DNA from: Apostichopus japonicus | Lineage: Eukaryota > Echinodermata > Holothuroidea > Aspidochirotida > Stichopodidae | Length of the DNA stretch: 64,000 nucleotides | NCBI RefSeq assembly: GCF_037975245.1 | Contig: NC_092573.1 | Span: 17,924,265 to 17,988,264, forward strand | Direction of reading: 5' to 3' | In this document: one piece after another, positions 15,815 to 29,900 of the stretch | Position numbering within the stretch: the stretch's first letter is position 1 | Layout of the letters: each line of letters opens with the position of its first letter | Notes under the pieces: model-generated | What the model was told of the DNA's origin: nothing | Databases searched by the model: none | The model's input: the letters and a program-made list of their open reading frames with translations, nothing else | Translations under genes and position numbers: made by a program

Positions 15815-18800
15815 ATCAGAATGAATGATAACAGTGATACATGCCCGTACAACACTTCCCATTAAAACTAGAGGAATTTACACTGCAGTGACTGAATGAA
15901 GCACCGTCTTGTCAAGAAACGATAAACAAGATAAAGAGGACGGGTAAAAGTAATGATGATGTCAAAAAGTTAACATGAACAGTATGACGAAACAACCTAC
16001 ATTTGGTAAGATTCAAACAATGATTTCCTTTTAATTTCCACATATGATTGGTGTTGTATTTACCAACCGATGAGACAGGTTGACACGAATGCGATTGTTG
16101 TGAGACGTTTGTTCGTCCATTAAAATACGCTTCGAAAACAGCACTATGCCAGATATTTAAAACATGTAGTTTTCTGATGTCATTGTGAGAACAATTACAT
16201 CATGAACAGTTAGATGATCAAACCCCAGTAGTAGTGTATGTGTGTGAGGGGGGAGGGGGGTTGGTGGAGTCCATTGGTGGTACACCTTTATTGGTTTTTA
16301 AGATCAAAAAATCAATACTTTGAATTACCTGTATAGACATTGTCACTTATTTTCCCGAGGAATCTAGTTCGTAGCGAAAACCATCTACCTTAGATGTACA
16401 ATGAAGAATCTCGTTTGTAGCGACATTTACTATACAATGTATGTTTCCTAAGAGTTTTAGAAGTCATTTGCACATCATGTGTGACGCATTATGTCTGATT
16501 AAATGCGTCGTGTTAACAATGTTAACAACATTAACAAGTAACTTTGTTTGCTAAAAGAGACAGCATATGTACGGCATACAAATACATGAATATTTGTGAT
16601 ATTTTCCTCTAGCATCGCATTTCGTTCATTCGATGCATCTAGCAAGAGCGTTGGAAAGGGAAACTTAATTACATTACACGGTGACAGGATCTTGTTACCT
16701 TGTTAGCTGGTCTCATGAGTAATTGCATTAAAAGATAAAGGCATGTGTTAGTATTTGCCGTGGTTTATCCGACCGAATTTCAAGATGTGTGAAATATTTT
16801 CCGAAGTAAAATCGCTAGAACCAGTAGAATCAAACTAAGAGCAACAATCCTTGAAATTGGCTAGACAGGGAAGGCAATTGTATTGATTTGAACCTTTCTA
16901 TACATCAACCACATGATGTGCACTAGATAAATTCAATTCAAGACAACAATTCATCTCAGGATAGAAAGGAAGCTAACTATACACTGACTCATGTGACTAA
17001 ACAGCACGTGGGTTTTCAGATTATGTTAAGACATAATAGTTTATTTTTCCACGGATAACATGAACTACAATTTTATAACAAGACTATAGTCTATTACTTC
17101 AGAAGATTCATTTTTACAGGGAGAATGATTTTGCCGGTGCCGATATCATCGAAACTTGCTTTACGATTCATTTGCTCGAAAGCAAGAAATTGTTGAATTA
17201 GTCTAGGAGTATACGTCATGATTGTCCTTGCCGGGTACGGAAATTGTCTTTCACGTGATTTCTTGTCTCACCTTCGGCAGTTATTCGTGAGAACAATATA
17301 AAAGAAAAATGAACATCACAATACATTTCTTTAATTTAACATTTAAATTGTCACTCACAAGTTCTCAATGCTTCATTTAAACCGGAAGTGGGAGATGGCA
17401 GTATTCACGGTGTTTGCAAAACACGAGAGAAAGGACAAGATGTGGGTCATGATAGACTATTGCCGTCATTTGCATCGCTCCCCACTCGCATGCAGCGGAT
17501 GCAAGTATGACGTCATAAAAATACTCCGTTACATGTCCACGATCACACAGACATTACATACATCGAAGCTACAAGATATGCTACATCGATACGAAGACAA
17601 ATGCATGGTAGGTAGGTATACCTCTCATCGACTCGGTATATTATAAGTGATGCACAGTTTTGTACTTTTCCTTTTGACTACATATTAAGCTCTTTGGGGG
17701 TTTTCAACATCACATCAATTTGTAAACGTTACTGCATGCATTTCTTGTACACAACAGGAAACATAGAATACGCATGCCACAATACACGTGATAAACACGC
17801 GAGAAAACAATCACAAACAAATGTAAGAATGATTTAAGCCTGGGTGGTTTGGTTGCACTGTACCGACATTTATCCACGCAGTTAGCGACGGCGGTTCATC
17901 AATGTTTATTCTTTGGTGTTTATAATGATGACTGTAATAGTTTGCATGTACATATTTAAGTAGTCGCAAGAACAAGACTTCACAAGCATCCTAAAGCACC
18001 ATACATAACTGGGGTAAACCGTTGTCTAGAAAACAAGCATTCACACGTTGATAAACCCAGTGTTCGAAAACGGTCTTTGCACTAAGATGGTTCCTTTTGG
18101 GGTCAAACATATCGCGATATAGGTACCAGAAATTCAGAATTTATGGTGCACAAATTAAAGAGGCATTGAAAAGGGTTCCTCTTCGGACCTCCTCAGCGAT
18201 ATTAATCACCAAATATATACAAGAGGTAGCAAGTAGGACTGTATTTCGAACACTGTATTCACCTCTCGTGTATTAACAACGACAATTGTCACAGTTGCAG
18301 CCATACTGATACATAGGATCTATTGCAAGTGATCTCGGCAAATATTATCAGCTGATAAGATTTGCAAACATGTAGAGGCACGTGCAGCAGATTAACTCTA
18401 CCTCGAAATGGTCGATGTTTCCATTTTCATTCTTCCCGAAGAAAAACAGTCATTCAAAAAAGAAGGAAAAACACTAAACCTGAGAAGAGTGCAGTGAGTT
18501 AAACAATGAGATTCATAGAAACTACATGTTATCATAAACAAATTAGTAAAATGTTGTATAGTAGTAAACTGTGCTAAAATGCTTGAGCAGACTTTTTGAT
18601 GTCGTAATATACTGTGTGAATACTGTATTTGTATCGTCAAAACGAACTAGTTCAAATTGCTTGAGGATTCACGTTTAATTGTTAATCATATCACGTGTAG
18701 TCCTTCACTCCTTACACATGCGTAGGAATAGACTTTTAGTGAAACAATCATATCGTTATATAGACACAGTGCTGACCTTTTACAATCGGCACATTGGGAA

Positions 18801-21800
18801 TCGGAACAACGAATTATTTTGAAACTCACGACAACTTTGATTGTGGGCAGTTTCCAGTGAAACTTACTTTGACACAAAGTTATAAGATCGCGACAGCTAG
18901 CTAGCGCCAAAAGGATCCGCAAAGAGGGAGTTTGATCCGTTTGACGCCGATGAGTTGTTAATTGAGAAACCTGTGTTTACAATGTTAAGGCCTCGGGGAA
19001 TGTACGTTTTAATTGGTACAGACATACGTGCATTGCTATCATGTTATTACAGTTATGCTTAAAAATTGTAAGGGTATATCCATAATATCCGAACGATCAT
19101 GTATTTCCATAAAAGATCGCAAATATTTACTTCTCATATACGAAGATTGCTTATATAAACACACGTGGATAAAAGGGTGGCATTGAGTTTACCACCTGGT
19201 CAGTGAATGCCAAATTATGACATGCAACAAGTGGGAGTCGGACCTTGACTTGTAAAATACGACAGGAACACGTATCTGCATGCTGGACGACACCATATCC
19301 CTGACTAATTGCCACCTTGAATTGAACGATCTTTACATCTTCGTCATCATGATCGAGTTATATTTAATTAATTGGTATCAAAACCGTTAGATGGACAGCA
19401 GACGGTTCACTTAATGCATTCAAAACGTACGAAAGCGAGTTATGGCCGGAAGTTCACTTTCTACTCATTAAATTGTTATGATGTAATGATTCTATCGATT
19501 TGTCTGATCTTTCAGACATCGCGACCTGTAACTCCTTGCCCTAGTTGAAGCTCTATCAAACATGGAATCGGAGAGCACACGATGTCCTATTGGAACTATA
19601 AAATACTGCAAACACGTTTGTGTCGCCATTGTGTCGTTGCCCCAGGAATGAGCACATGTTTGCTTCAAAAATGTTTAAAGCACTTAGTGAAAATCTCTAG
19701 AGATGACGTAAATGTATAATTAGGCCACCAGTAGCTACAGGCATATAAAACTAATATCGGGAAAATGAGCAAATTAATTTTGGGGATTGCGGATTCGTTT
19801 GACTCCTGCACGAAACGATGAATTCGTTTAATTAGTCTGCAAACATTCAAGTAAATCAAGGCGTCGCTGAAATAAATTTGATGTACCCTATACAAAGAAT
19901 CTCCGGGTGTTGATTTTCCGTTTACCGCGTGGCATGTTTTTGAAGGTATAGACCTATAAAGGTCGCTGTAGTTTTCCCATAGACCGGTACAGTCAAGTAA
20001 CCAGTTTCTGCTACTTTTGAACCATTTGCACTAATAGTCATTCAGGCGTGATCGATCGCCTGCAGGTGAATATTTGGAAATCGCATGGAGGTGAAAATTG
20101 GGCTATAGCTCATTTAATTTGAAGAAGAGTTTCCAATGTCTATAGTTTCTAACACCCGAGGAAGAGTACATTTATACTAAGATGAAATATTACGGAAGAG
20201 CAAACGAAATATTATTACCTGGAATTAACTGATGCCCTATGTAGAACATGTATGCATATAATAGCTAATAGTAATAGCTAATAGTTCCGTGTAAGTTTGA
20301 AAAAATAAAGTGATCAACTAAAGTCACATTTCTCAGAGTACTGTAGCAATTTTACATCTGATAAGCTATAGTCAATGATTAACCGATTTACATACTAGAC
20401 ATTTACATCAACATTCAAGATGATTCAAAAATAATTTTAAATATACCACTACATATTACAAACTAGTAATTTAGTATGAAATGGGGAAATTGCCAATAAA
20501 TTTCGGTTGCTATATGACTGTAAGTGTGTTAATGTAAAGCGGAAATCATTAAACATGACTTCATTGAACTCATGAGATGCGTTAAAAAAAAATGCAGAAA
20601 GTAAACATCAGGTAGTGTTCGATAATAATACGGTCCTTTCGCATGTCATACTTTTAATGGTGACGATTTGACAACACCCTTTTCCTATTACTGTTATCCC
20701 CTATTTTGGTATCGTATGTACACGCAGAACTAACTCAACTATGATACAAGAGAAGTCTTCTTTTGTACCTGACTTGATCAATACCCGCATGTATATTCAG
20801 TATGTAGTAAATTGACATGAACATGAACGTGCTAGACTAAGAACACTTCTCACACGGTTGAAAGGACACTAGACACATAAACGCCGCTTTGGATTACAAG
20901 ATCATCGACAAAGGTAATGAGAAGCAGTGGTAAGCCAACTACAGATGACATTTTGATATTGCCCGTTATCTCCATGGAGGGCCATAAAATTCATCAACAG
21001 AGTACGAATACCTCTTGGTGCACCGGTAGAAGTAAGGTTTAATTAAATCTGTATACCAGTTATCGTGACATCATAATTTCAGCATTGCTTCCACCTTTCC
21101 AAATACGCGATCTCTTTCTCCAACTCTCTCGTCCATCTCCTTCCAGGTCATATGGTTCAGACAAGTCTAATTGAACAATTAACAAACCATGGAAAGGCAG
21201 TAGAGTATCAAACAAGTTTTCTATGAGGTGTATTCTTTTTGATTGATTTAATTTCTAGATTCTAGTCACTTAAGTCAAGTTTTAGGGTTTAGTAATAGAA
21301 TTCTGAACATCATAACGTATGGTGATTCATGACAAACTACAAATTTCGAACAGTTTATTAACGTTAAAACTCAACGAGATGATATCGAGACATCGCGATG
21401 AAATTTCAATGTACTATGAAAGTATTAGAACTATTGAGATAAAAGACTGTGTCCAATATTACGATGAAATTTCCTTTCAAATACGGTTATTCGCAAATTG
21501 TTTTATTAGTACAACGTTATAATACGTGGTTACTGTACATCTTTGTCCTAACTTATTTCGTATTACTATGTCGTTATAATTTCCCATTAAAACTAAAGTT
21601 CAGAGCTACATATAGAAAAGCCAAAGGGAATAACGCTTTCTGTTAGAACCTACATTTTAAAGACCCTGGAGCATTTTGAGTTGCCTCTATGGCACTGTGC
21701 AGGGTAGTTAAAAGAAATCAAACGTACCTGAAAACGTAATCTGTTACTCAAGGAACATGTTCACAAAAGAACTGTGCAGGGTAGTTAAAAGAAATCAAAC

Positions 21801-24800
21801 GTACCTGAAAACGTAATCTGTTACTCAAGGAAAATGTTCACAGGTTCGAAGGTAAAATGTATGAAACTGAAGGTGTGGGACACAAAATAAATCGCTTATA
21901 AATCGCCATATGATTGCAACCACATAGACGTTTTAGTAAGATTGAATAGTGTCTAACTATATGTTTAAATATCATGTATCTTATTTAGAAGGATACCCAG
22001 TTACTACTCAGTCAACAAATTATGCGGCTTAGAGTACCGCTTCACTTGAACATACATAGAACTTCGGCAACAGTAGAAATAATATCTCTATTTCCCAGTT
22101 ATGAGGTCACAACCGGTACTTCGTCATATGCTCTGCAGTTAAATCTATCGTTGAATGATTCAGTTTATACTACAATACATTGCATTTTAATATAAAAATG
22201 AACTTTGATCACAACTCGCAGCTAACAGCAACGTTCTGATCAGCACAGAACACCACGTTATGTATTATTAACAATAGCACTGGAAACAAATACATACGGT
22301 GGTATGCAGTACTGTTATTTATTGTTCTATGCTTTTATGACATTGTTGCTATCTATATTTGCAACTCAGAAAACTGCATGCTATTTGGTTGGTATGACTG
22401 TAAATTTGGAATATATGCCCTTTATTTGCAATGTATGATACTATTGCTATTTATGACTATATATGCTAATAATAGGCTAATTGTTATTCGTGACATTGGT
22501 GCTACTTACGACTATTAGAATTTCATAAGTTTATGTCTTGAGTAAATTCTTTCCAATGAGTTTCCCTGTAGCGTTCCATAACGTGTTTAGCTGACATATA
22601 CAGCTTGTCTGTATTAGCGGCCGTGAACGCACGGCTGGTATACATGATATTGACACGACTCAGAATTGTCACAATCATGTAAAGAAACCCGAACAAATGT
22701 AGACCCTAAAGTATTCTTCTCTTTGGAAAGCACACATTTTCATTGATTCGATCTTGCTTATATCCCACCTGTATACGTATGTTCTCTCAAGTGTTATTCC
22801 CCAGCTGGCACACGGCTTTAACAAAATACTTCCGCCTGCTCTAGGGCATAACTGTAAAGAGATCATATGTCTGGGAACACGATGAGATTAATTCAGTTTT
22901 CTCGAGGTGAAGTGGTCGAAGGAGTGTCTGATAGACTGACAATAGCTTCATCCGTCTCTCTTTGTCTAGATGCATCTTTAGATGGCTACACGTTTGCAAA
23001 GCTGTAAGTAACTTACAAGTCATTCGTTTGCTTTCTTCTTGAGAACATGAGCCACTTTTTCAAGACTGTTCCTAGCTGTAATTTATCAAATATAAAATCA
23101 AATAATATGAAGACCCTGCGGTTAAAGGTATAACCATTATCAATTGTTAGTCATGTATTACTAAAAGTTTAATATTGAACAAGAAATATCCAGATAAAGC
23201 TTCATGCCTATACAGATCTCACGCATGTTGGATAAAAAATATGTTTAACTATCTACTTCCTATAGAGAGAAACAAAATGGACCACTTGGACTATACCATA
23301 TTGTCTAATACTACGGAAAGGGCGCACATTACACTGTTCTATACCGTAATGTCCAAGTAAATTTGCATCTGACAAATGCGGAGACTGACCACAACATACA
23401 AGTCTTTAGACATAAATCCGCTGTATGTGTACAAACCAGACAAATTGTGGAGATTTAAACAAATCTCGTCATTTAACAATATCCTTGTTGTAAGATAACT
23501 TAGGTATGGAAGCATTCATTTGCGTCAGGAAAACATGTCTGCTTTTATAATGAGTTCACAGACGCGACCCTTTATGTCTATTCTGATAACTAATGAAACA
23601 AATCAAATATTGTTCTGCAATGAATGGCTATGCATGAGTCACGTCAGCATGGATTGAGTTATTGCTAGGTAAATTAAAAAACACCGAAAAGGCAATGGAG
23701 TGTTCCTTTCGGACGCATAAAACCGAAGGGCATGAATGTTTGGTATATAAAACAGACGATAAATGTGATGATAAATAGACTGCAGACATCTGCGTAGTAC
23801 ATTTACTTCATACAGTATCTAATTTAGAGAGATCAAGGAGCAAAGCGCAAAGCCAGCTATATTCCAATATTTGATCTTACATGTGACTGTTCATCTAAAG
23901 TAGATGGGCAAGATAAAAACCGGGCTTATGAAAAAAAATATATATATATTAAATGTTGGCGGCGACTGACGGGAACATGTTAATGGAATCACCCGAAACA
24001 CGAATCTTAAAATAAAAACTGTATCGCGCTATAGGTCTGTAGCATGTGCTATTAGGATTACAGTAAGAACTGAGGATATGTCTAATCCCAACAAATCCAG
24101 TTGTTGGGATTACATATATCCTTCTTACTGTAATCCTAATAGCACATACTATACTGATTTATCAGATTTGTAAGCACAATCCAGTTTTGACTGTGGTACA
24201 AAGTTTTAAGATATTACAGTAGTTACTGTATTTATGCAAACAGAGACACGTCCAGACGTTCATTGATACTATAAGGGCATCAAATCATGATGCGAATATT
24301 GCACACAAAAAAACACATTATACGTCGGGTGTAGCCGCGCACATCTATTTATGTTTGAAAGTATGACTTGAAGTGTTTGAGCTTAACAGTGCAAGGTAGA
24401 TAAACACAATTTATGATACTTTCAAATAATGTCACGTCTACGCATCATAGAATATATAATTTGGAGAAAATGGATGCATTTACATCTTTAATATTTACAT
24501 GAAAAGTTATATTTTGATTGGATATTTATCTGCCAAGCATTCTTTCCTTTAAATGAACGAATTATAATTCAAAGCGTTTAAAGAAGGAATAAATTAAGTA
24601 AATAATCTGCAAAATAGTTGAACGGAGTAGTGATAATTTTGCTATGAGAGCAAAGCCTTCTCCATACACAATGACATTATGAAGTTATTTATCAGCGACT
24701 AAAGGCAGATTGTACTCTCTCGCATAGCTGTCAGTTATATATTTAAAATGTAGAAAATCTTCCTTATTATTGATTATATATAACTTCCCCCTTAATCATG

Positions 24801-25418
24801 ATAATATGAATCCGCATACAAGGTCGCCAAATATGAAGGAAAAAAGTTCTTCTCGAAGAATGTTCCGTCTGATTGTATGGATGATGTAGTAAATTAAATT
24901 GTAGTAACCTTGCGGAATTAGTTAATAGTGGAAAGTCCTTTAATCAACCAATCCCCTAAGAAAAGTAAATATTGACTTCTCGAGATAACACAAGGACTGT
25001 AAACAAGGCGAGCATTCGTCTGAAATTTGTTTCACGGCTATCCATTTATCTAGAAATAATTTGATATTAGTTGTGGCTTTGAGGTTACTAAAGTTAAGAA
25101 AAAATAGTCTCGCTATTCTATCATTCCTTTCTTTCATTTCCGAATGGTAAACCTTGAAGTCTTTGGAGAGGGGAAGCTATCTACGGCATATAACGGAAAC
25201 TCTGATAGGTTTGATTTTGTACGCCCACTTATTTTGGGAAATAATCGTACGCTTATTGGTCTTAATAAGCGAGGAAGAACTTCTCGGGTGTTCATAGCCC
25301 ATAGTGGTTAGGGTGTCCGCATATAAAGCGGGAGGCCCGGGTTCGAATCCCGGTGGCCGGAAGTTTTTCACTGTTCTGGACTTTCCAACTCACTACGATT
25401 TCAATTATATATATATAT

Positions 25419-25452
<34 letters not shown>

Positions 25453-26896
25453 CGTCGTCTTTGTCGTCTTTGTCGTCTTTGTCTTTGTCGTCGTCGTCGT
25501 CGTCATCATCATCATCATCATCATCATCAACATCATCGTCACCATCACATGGCGTTGAAAAAGAAAGTGTTTCATATATATTCCCATGTGGCAATAATAC
25601 ATTTGTATTGCATAACCGTTTGCTTTTGTTTTTATGAAATATAGTCATAGAAGTCATAGTTAGTTATTAAAATATACAATCCAAAATTCCTAACTATTAA
25701 ACAGCTCGTGAGAGGGTTTCACTTTCACTACATAATCCGACTGTATATATACGTATATAACACTGGATTTGTGTCAATGATAATATAAACTCTGTTCGCG
25801 TATATGGAAAGCACTACATAAAACCATTACGGAGTACTTGATGCATAAGTACTGACAGATGGTTGGCTTTGTCATGCCAAGGCAAGTTTTCGTGCGCATG
25901 TTTCTATACCACATAGCCTATCACTAACTATATGCGAAACAATCAGATGACAACAAATCAGGGCTCTTCAAACGAAGAGGGAGTGGGATGTGGAAGGAAT
26001 AAAGCAAAGGGGGAACTTGACCCATGTGATAATATTATAACATTTTCCACACAGCAAACAATCTGGCAAAACTGCAACTTACAATGATTTTCCCCCAGTT
26101 TGCTGGTAACCATGTGGATAAGTCTGGGGGACAAATTGTTCCACTGGGTGTGTGGGGGGGGGGGTATACACAGTGGACGGTGGCAGGAGGGCAGTTTAGT
26201 ACGTTAAAATGGCCCTGCTTCAAAGAACGTACATTCATTCGCTGGATTTGTTTTCCGTTACCACACTTACAACAAAGCCTGTCAGCTTTAAGAAACATAC
26301 GGTACTGTAGCAAATGAGGAAAGATTAGCTTAGGAGGGGTGTGGCCCTGGGGTTGTTGAAGCTGTAAGCGGGATTGGGGACTTTCCCCCAGAAAAACGTT
26401 TAGACGTGATATGATGGATTCTGAGGCATATTTAGTATACTATAACTTAGGTCTATAATGAGTAGATCACAGTCTTCACGCAAGGTTCTGTTTATAACAA
26501 CTTTTATTTTGTGTTTGTATCTTTCATGAAATGAGAGTCTACATCCCATCACCTCCTTGGATTCGCACATAGTGGCGAATAGGAAGCGGTTAGGGAAGTA
26601 TAGGGTAAGACTTTTGCGGTTCACGTACAAACTAATTCCTTACTTAGGTCGAAACACAACAGCCCTGAAAAAAATTAAGAGCGCATGCATGGGCTTGAAC
26701 GTGTGCCGTAAGTTAAAATACTATGCAAGTAATGTATTCACAAGACATCCAGATTATCTAAAATTTACAAAACAAGTCACGCTCCATTTTAATTATTTAG
26801 AGCCTAATTGAATAATTACCGGTTATTCTCAATATCATACACATAGGCTATAAAAACGACCTTTAAACACACACACCCACGCACTCACCCCCCCCC

Positions 26897-26936
<40 letters not shown>

Positions 26937-29900
26937 TACAATAGAGATCAAAGTATGCCGAACGAGCTTCATTAAATTCTTGTTCTTCTAAAATAACTCT
27001 TTGAAGATGGTTAATGTAGCCTACAGCTTGTATATGTATATTAATGGTGTTGTATTCCGTACCCTTGAGGTTGTCTCACTGCACTCATGCACACAAAGAC
27101 GGATGTTAGTTACCGGAGATGCCTTTAGTCTTTTACCATAATAATTTAAGCAAGGAACCTTTCTTCCCTTTCATCAGTTACGGTGAGAAAATCAATTGGA
27201 AAGATTTCGCCTCGAGCAACTCATCAGAATAAACCTGTTTTCACTATCGTAACCTTAGAAAACTAAAAAAAAAAGCCTTTCAAAACCCATTCAACGACAT
27301 ATTGTGGGACGGAATCACATGTCCTCCAGCCAAATTTGTCGAAGAAGTTATAGACTGTGTGACATTAGTTCAAATGTTCATTTCCGTTGAATGTTTAGCA
27401 AGAACGTGAGGGCCATGCAGGTACCGCCAAAAAGTGTTTTGGAAGTTTGAGAAGTTATGGTTGGGTACAGCAAAGAGCTGAGCAATTCAATAATGCACGT
27501 TAGCAGCATATAATGAGCAACACTTCTGCAACAAAGGCCTATATGTACCCGTGTGCAATATTATTTCATATCTAACAAATAATAGGGCACTCAAAGGACA
27601 TGTTTTAGTTCAAACGTAAATGTTGACATTTATCCATGTATCCATACATTTTAATATCGCAACAAACTCCTCTTAACTTTACATAAACAGCACAGTATCC
27701 ACGCCTGGCATTCGACACCATTTATTAAACATTGTGCTAAACTCATTTGAGGCCACAAAACTCGGTTTTACCTTTTCTTGCTCCGTCGATTGATGTGACT
27801 TTTCACGACACCACATGGGCAGTACCCTCTGTTTGTAAGGAAGGGGACGTGGGAAGCGTAACATTTTGCTGACATCCCTTCTGGGCAGGGGTGTTTGAAA
27901 ATGTTTTGTTTCGGTAAGTGGACATATATGCCGAATGATGCTATCATATTCATCGGTTCAACTACATTTGTGTGACATGCGTCACAAAGTTTATCTTGGT
28001 TATTAATCTTCCTTTTGTCAATAACGCATCAGCGTTGGTTACCGTATTGTTATCAGTATATTATGTGATAAATGATTGCCCTGGCTGACTTATATTCTAT
28101 TTAAGTTACTGACATAGAGGTCGATTTAAGTGCAAAAGATAGGGACAGATACTTGGAGGGGTTTTATCAAAGATACCATACTCTTAACAAGGACCTAAGT
28201 TCAACGGTAAGAATACTTAAGGCAAAACCTCCTCTAATGGACACAGTACTGCACCGTTTTGGCCCATTTTGGAATTATTCAGCTGCATACCATGGAAGTC
28301 TTCATCGTGAGCCTAGAGTCGGGGTGCTGGGCCGTTTGACTGACTCCTTGCTTGACACAATTGGCATCAATTGAAGCGATGAGGATCAATATCAGATGTT
28401 TTCAATTAATGTTTATACGGAAATAAACAAATAAAATAGCGCTGGTAGGAAAGGGCCCATGCAGAATCAACAGTTCAGTAGGCCAATACCTAGATGAGCA
28501 ATACGCATGGTAGGCAGGCAAGTAGAGTGCTCAAATGTATTAGGCCTACTAGTCTGCTTATTCGATTAGCACAAGATCGTGTGCACAATTTATTCCCGGG
28601 ACGTATTTGGCCCTTGGAGAGAACCCCTGATCTAGCAACTGTTCAAGATTAGAACCGTGACAGAGACGGATGTGGGCTTTCGATGGGTACAAGTTTGTAT
28701 GTAATTATACCACAGAAATGACAGATAATATAGCTGAATTCTTCATCGGTAGGCATATATATGAGGCCACATTATGGTCACACCTGGTGAAACGTGAAAA
28801 GAATTACAGTTTTCCTACCCATATCTACGTTGGCCCGGATCAGATCCTACAAGAAAACACCATTTGCACTTACTGATAGGCATAACATGCTAAATACTGC
28901 GCGATTAACGGAATGGGGGGGGGGGGGGGGATACCAATTACTATATCGGACCAACCTACAGAATGGCCAAACATAATGCTTAATAACGGATCCGAACTCT
29001 TATAAGACTAATTCTATCATTTGGCTGTACCTCTATCGAACTATTTTATGTTTCTTAGTTAACGATCTGCTAGTAGCATTAATGTCAGTTTGGTTGGGCT
29101 AGAAATTTCATAGAGATACCATGTTTAAGGTACCTTCCTTTAGTAGGTCTAGGTTAAAAATGTCGGGACAAGTATGGCACACACGAATTTGAAGTCTAGG
29201 GCGTAACTAAGGGAGCGACGAGGGATAATACTTATGGTCAAGTTGTTCAACAACCATCGTGAACTCTTCTCCTCTCAACATGTCACGCTGCTATTGTAGA
29301 TGCATCGCCGCCCATCAAAGATTTTGACAATCCTATAGGCTTTATAGAAGTAAGGCAACCAAATTTTCTGAAGTTCGTGATCCGCAGTCGGATTGTCAAA
29401 ATCTTTGATGGGTTAACGAAGCATCTACACTAGCAGCGTGAAATGTTGAGAGGACAAGAGTATACTGAGTATACCCAGTATACCGAGAAGGAGAGCAGCC
29501 ATTCTCGACGATAGTGATCATGTGTTAGTATATCAGTATTCGATTCTCGCCGCAGCCACGAAGCATATGATATAACAATTGTCAACGTTTTCCGGATAGG
29601 TGTCAACCCAACCCCTCCCCTCTCCCTCAAGTCCCAAAATACTTCCATAACTACTGAGGTGAATCAATGACAGCGTGTCTTTATGGGTATAGCCTAGCAG
29701 TGAGAAAAGTGAAAATGTCAAACTGTCAAATATCCATATTATTATAGCTCAGCAACTAAAATTTGGATTATCCAAAACAAAGTGGAAAAAGAAGAAAAGT
29801 GAAAAAGAAAATATAAAAATAGCTGAAAAATATGCTTTAAAGAGTTTGTAATAGTCGTGGAATAAAATGCAGAAAAACAAGGAACAGAAAAGATTATAAT

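Noticed and set aside
17368-17646. 92-codon plus-strand open frame with several Cys and His
   Set aside because: No zinc-finger spacing or family match; it lies in the STARD5-like intron region.
21841-21890. Candidate for the missing STARD5-like exon (minus strand, ending PSNL before GTGAAC)
   Set aside because: There is no acceptor in the required phase, and the similarity is limited to a few residues.
25288-25361. Functional tRNA gene
   Set aside because: The acceptor strands do not pair and a SINE-like body and tail follow.
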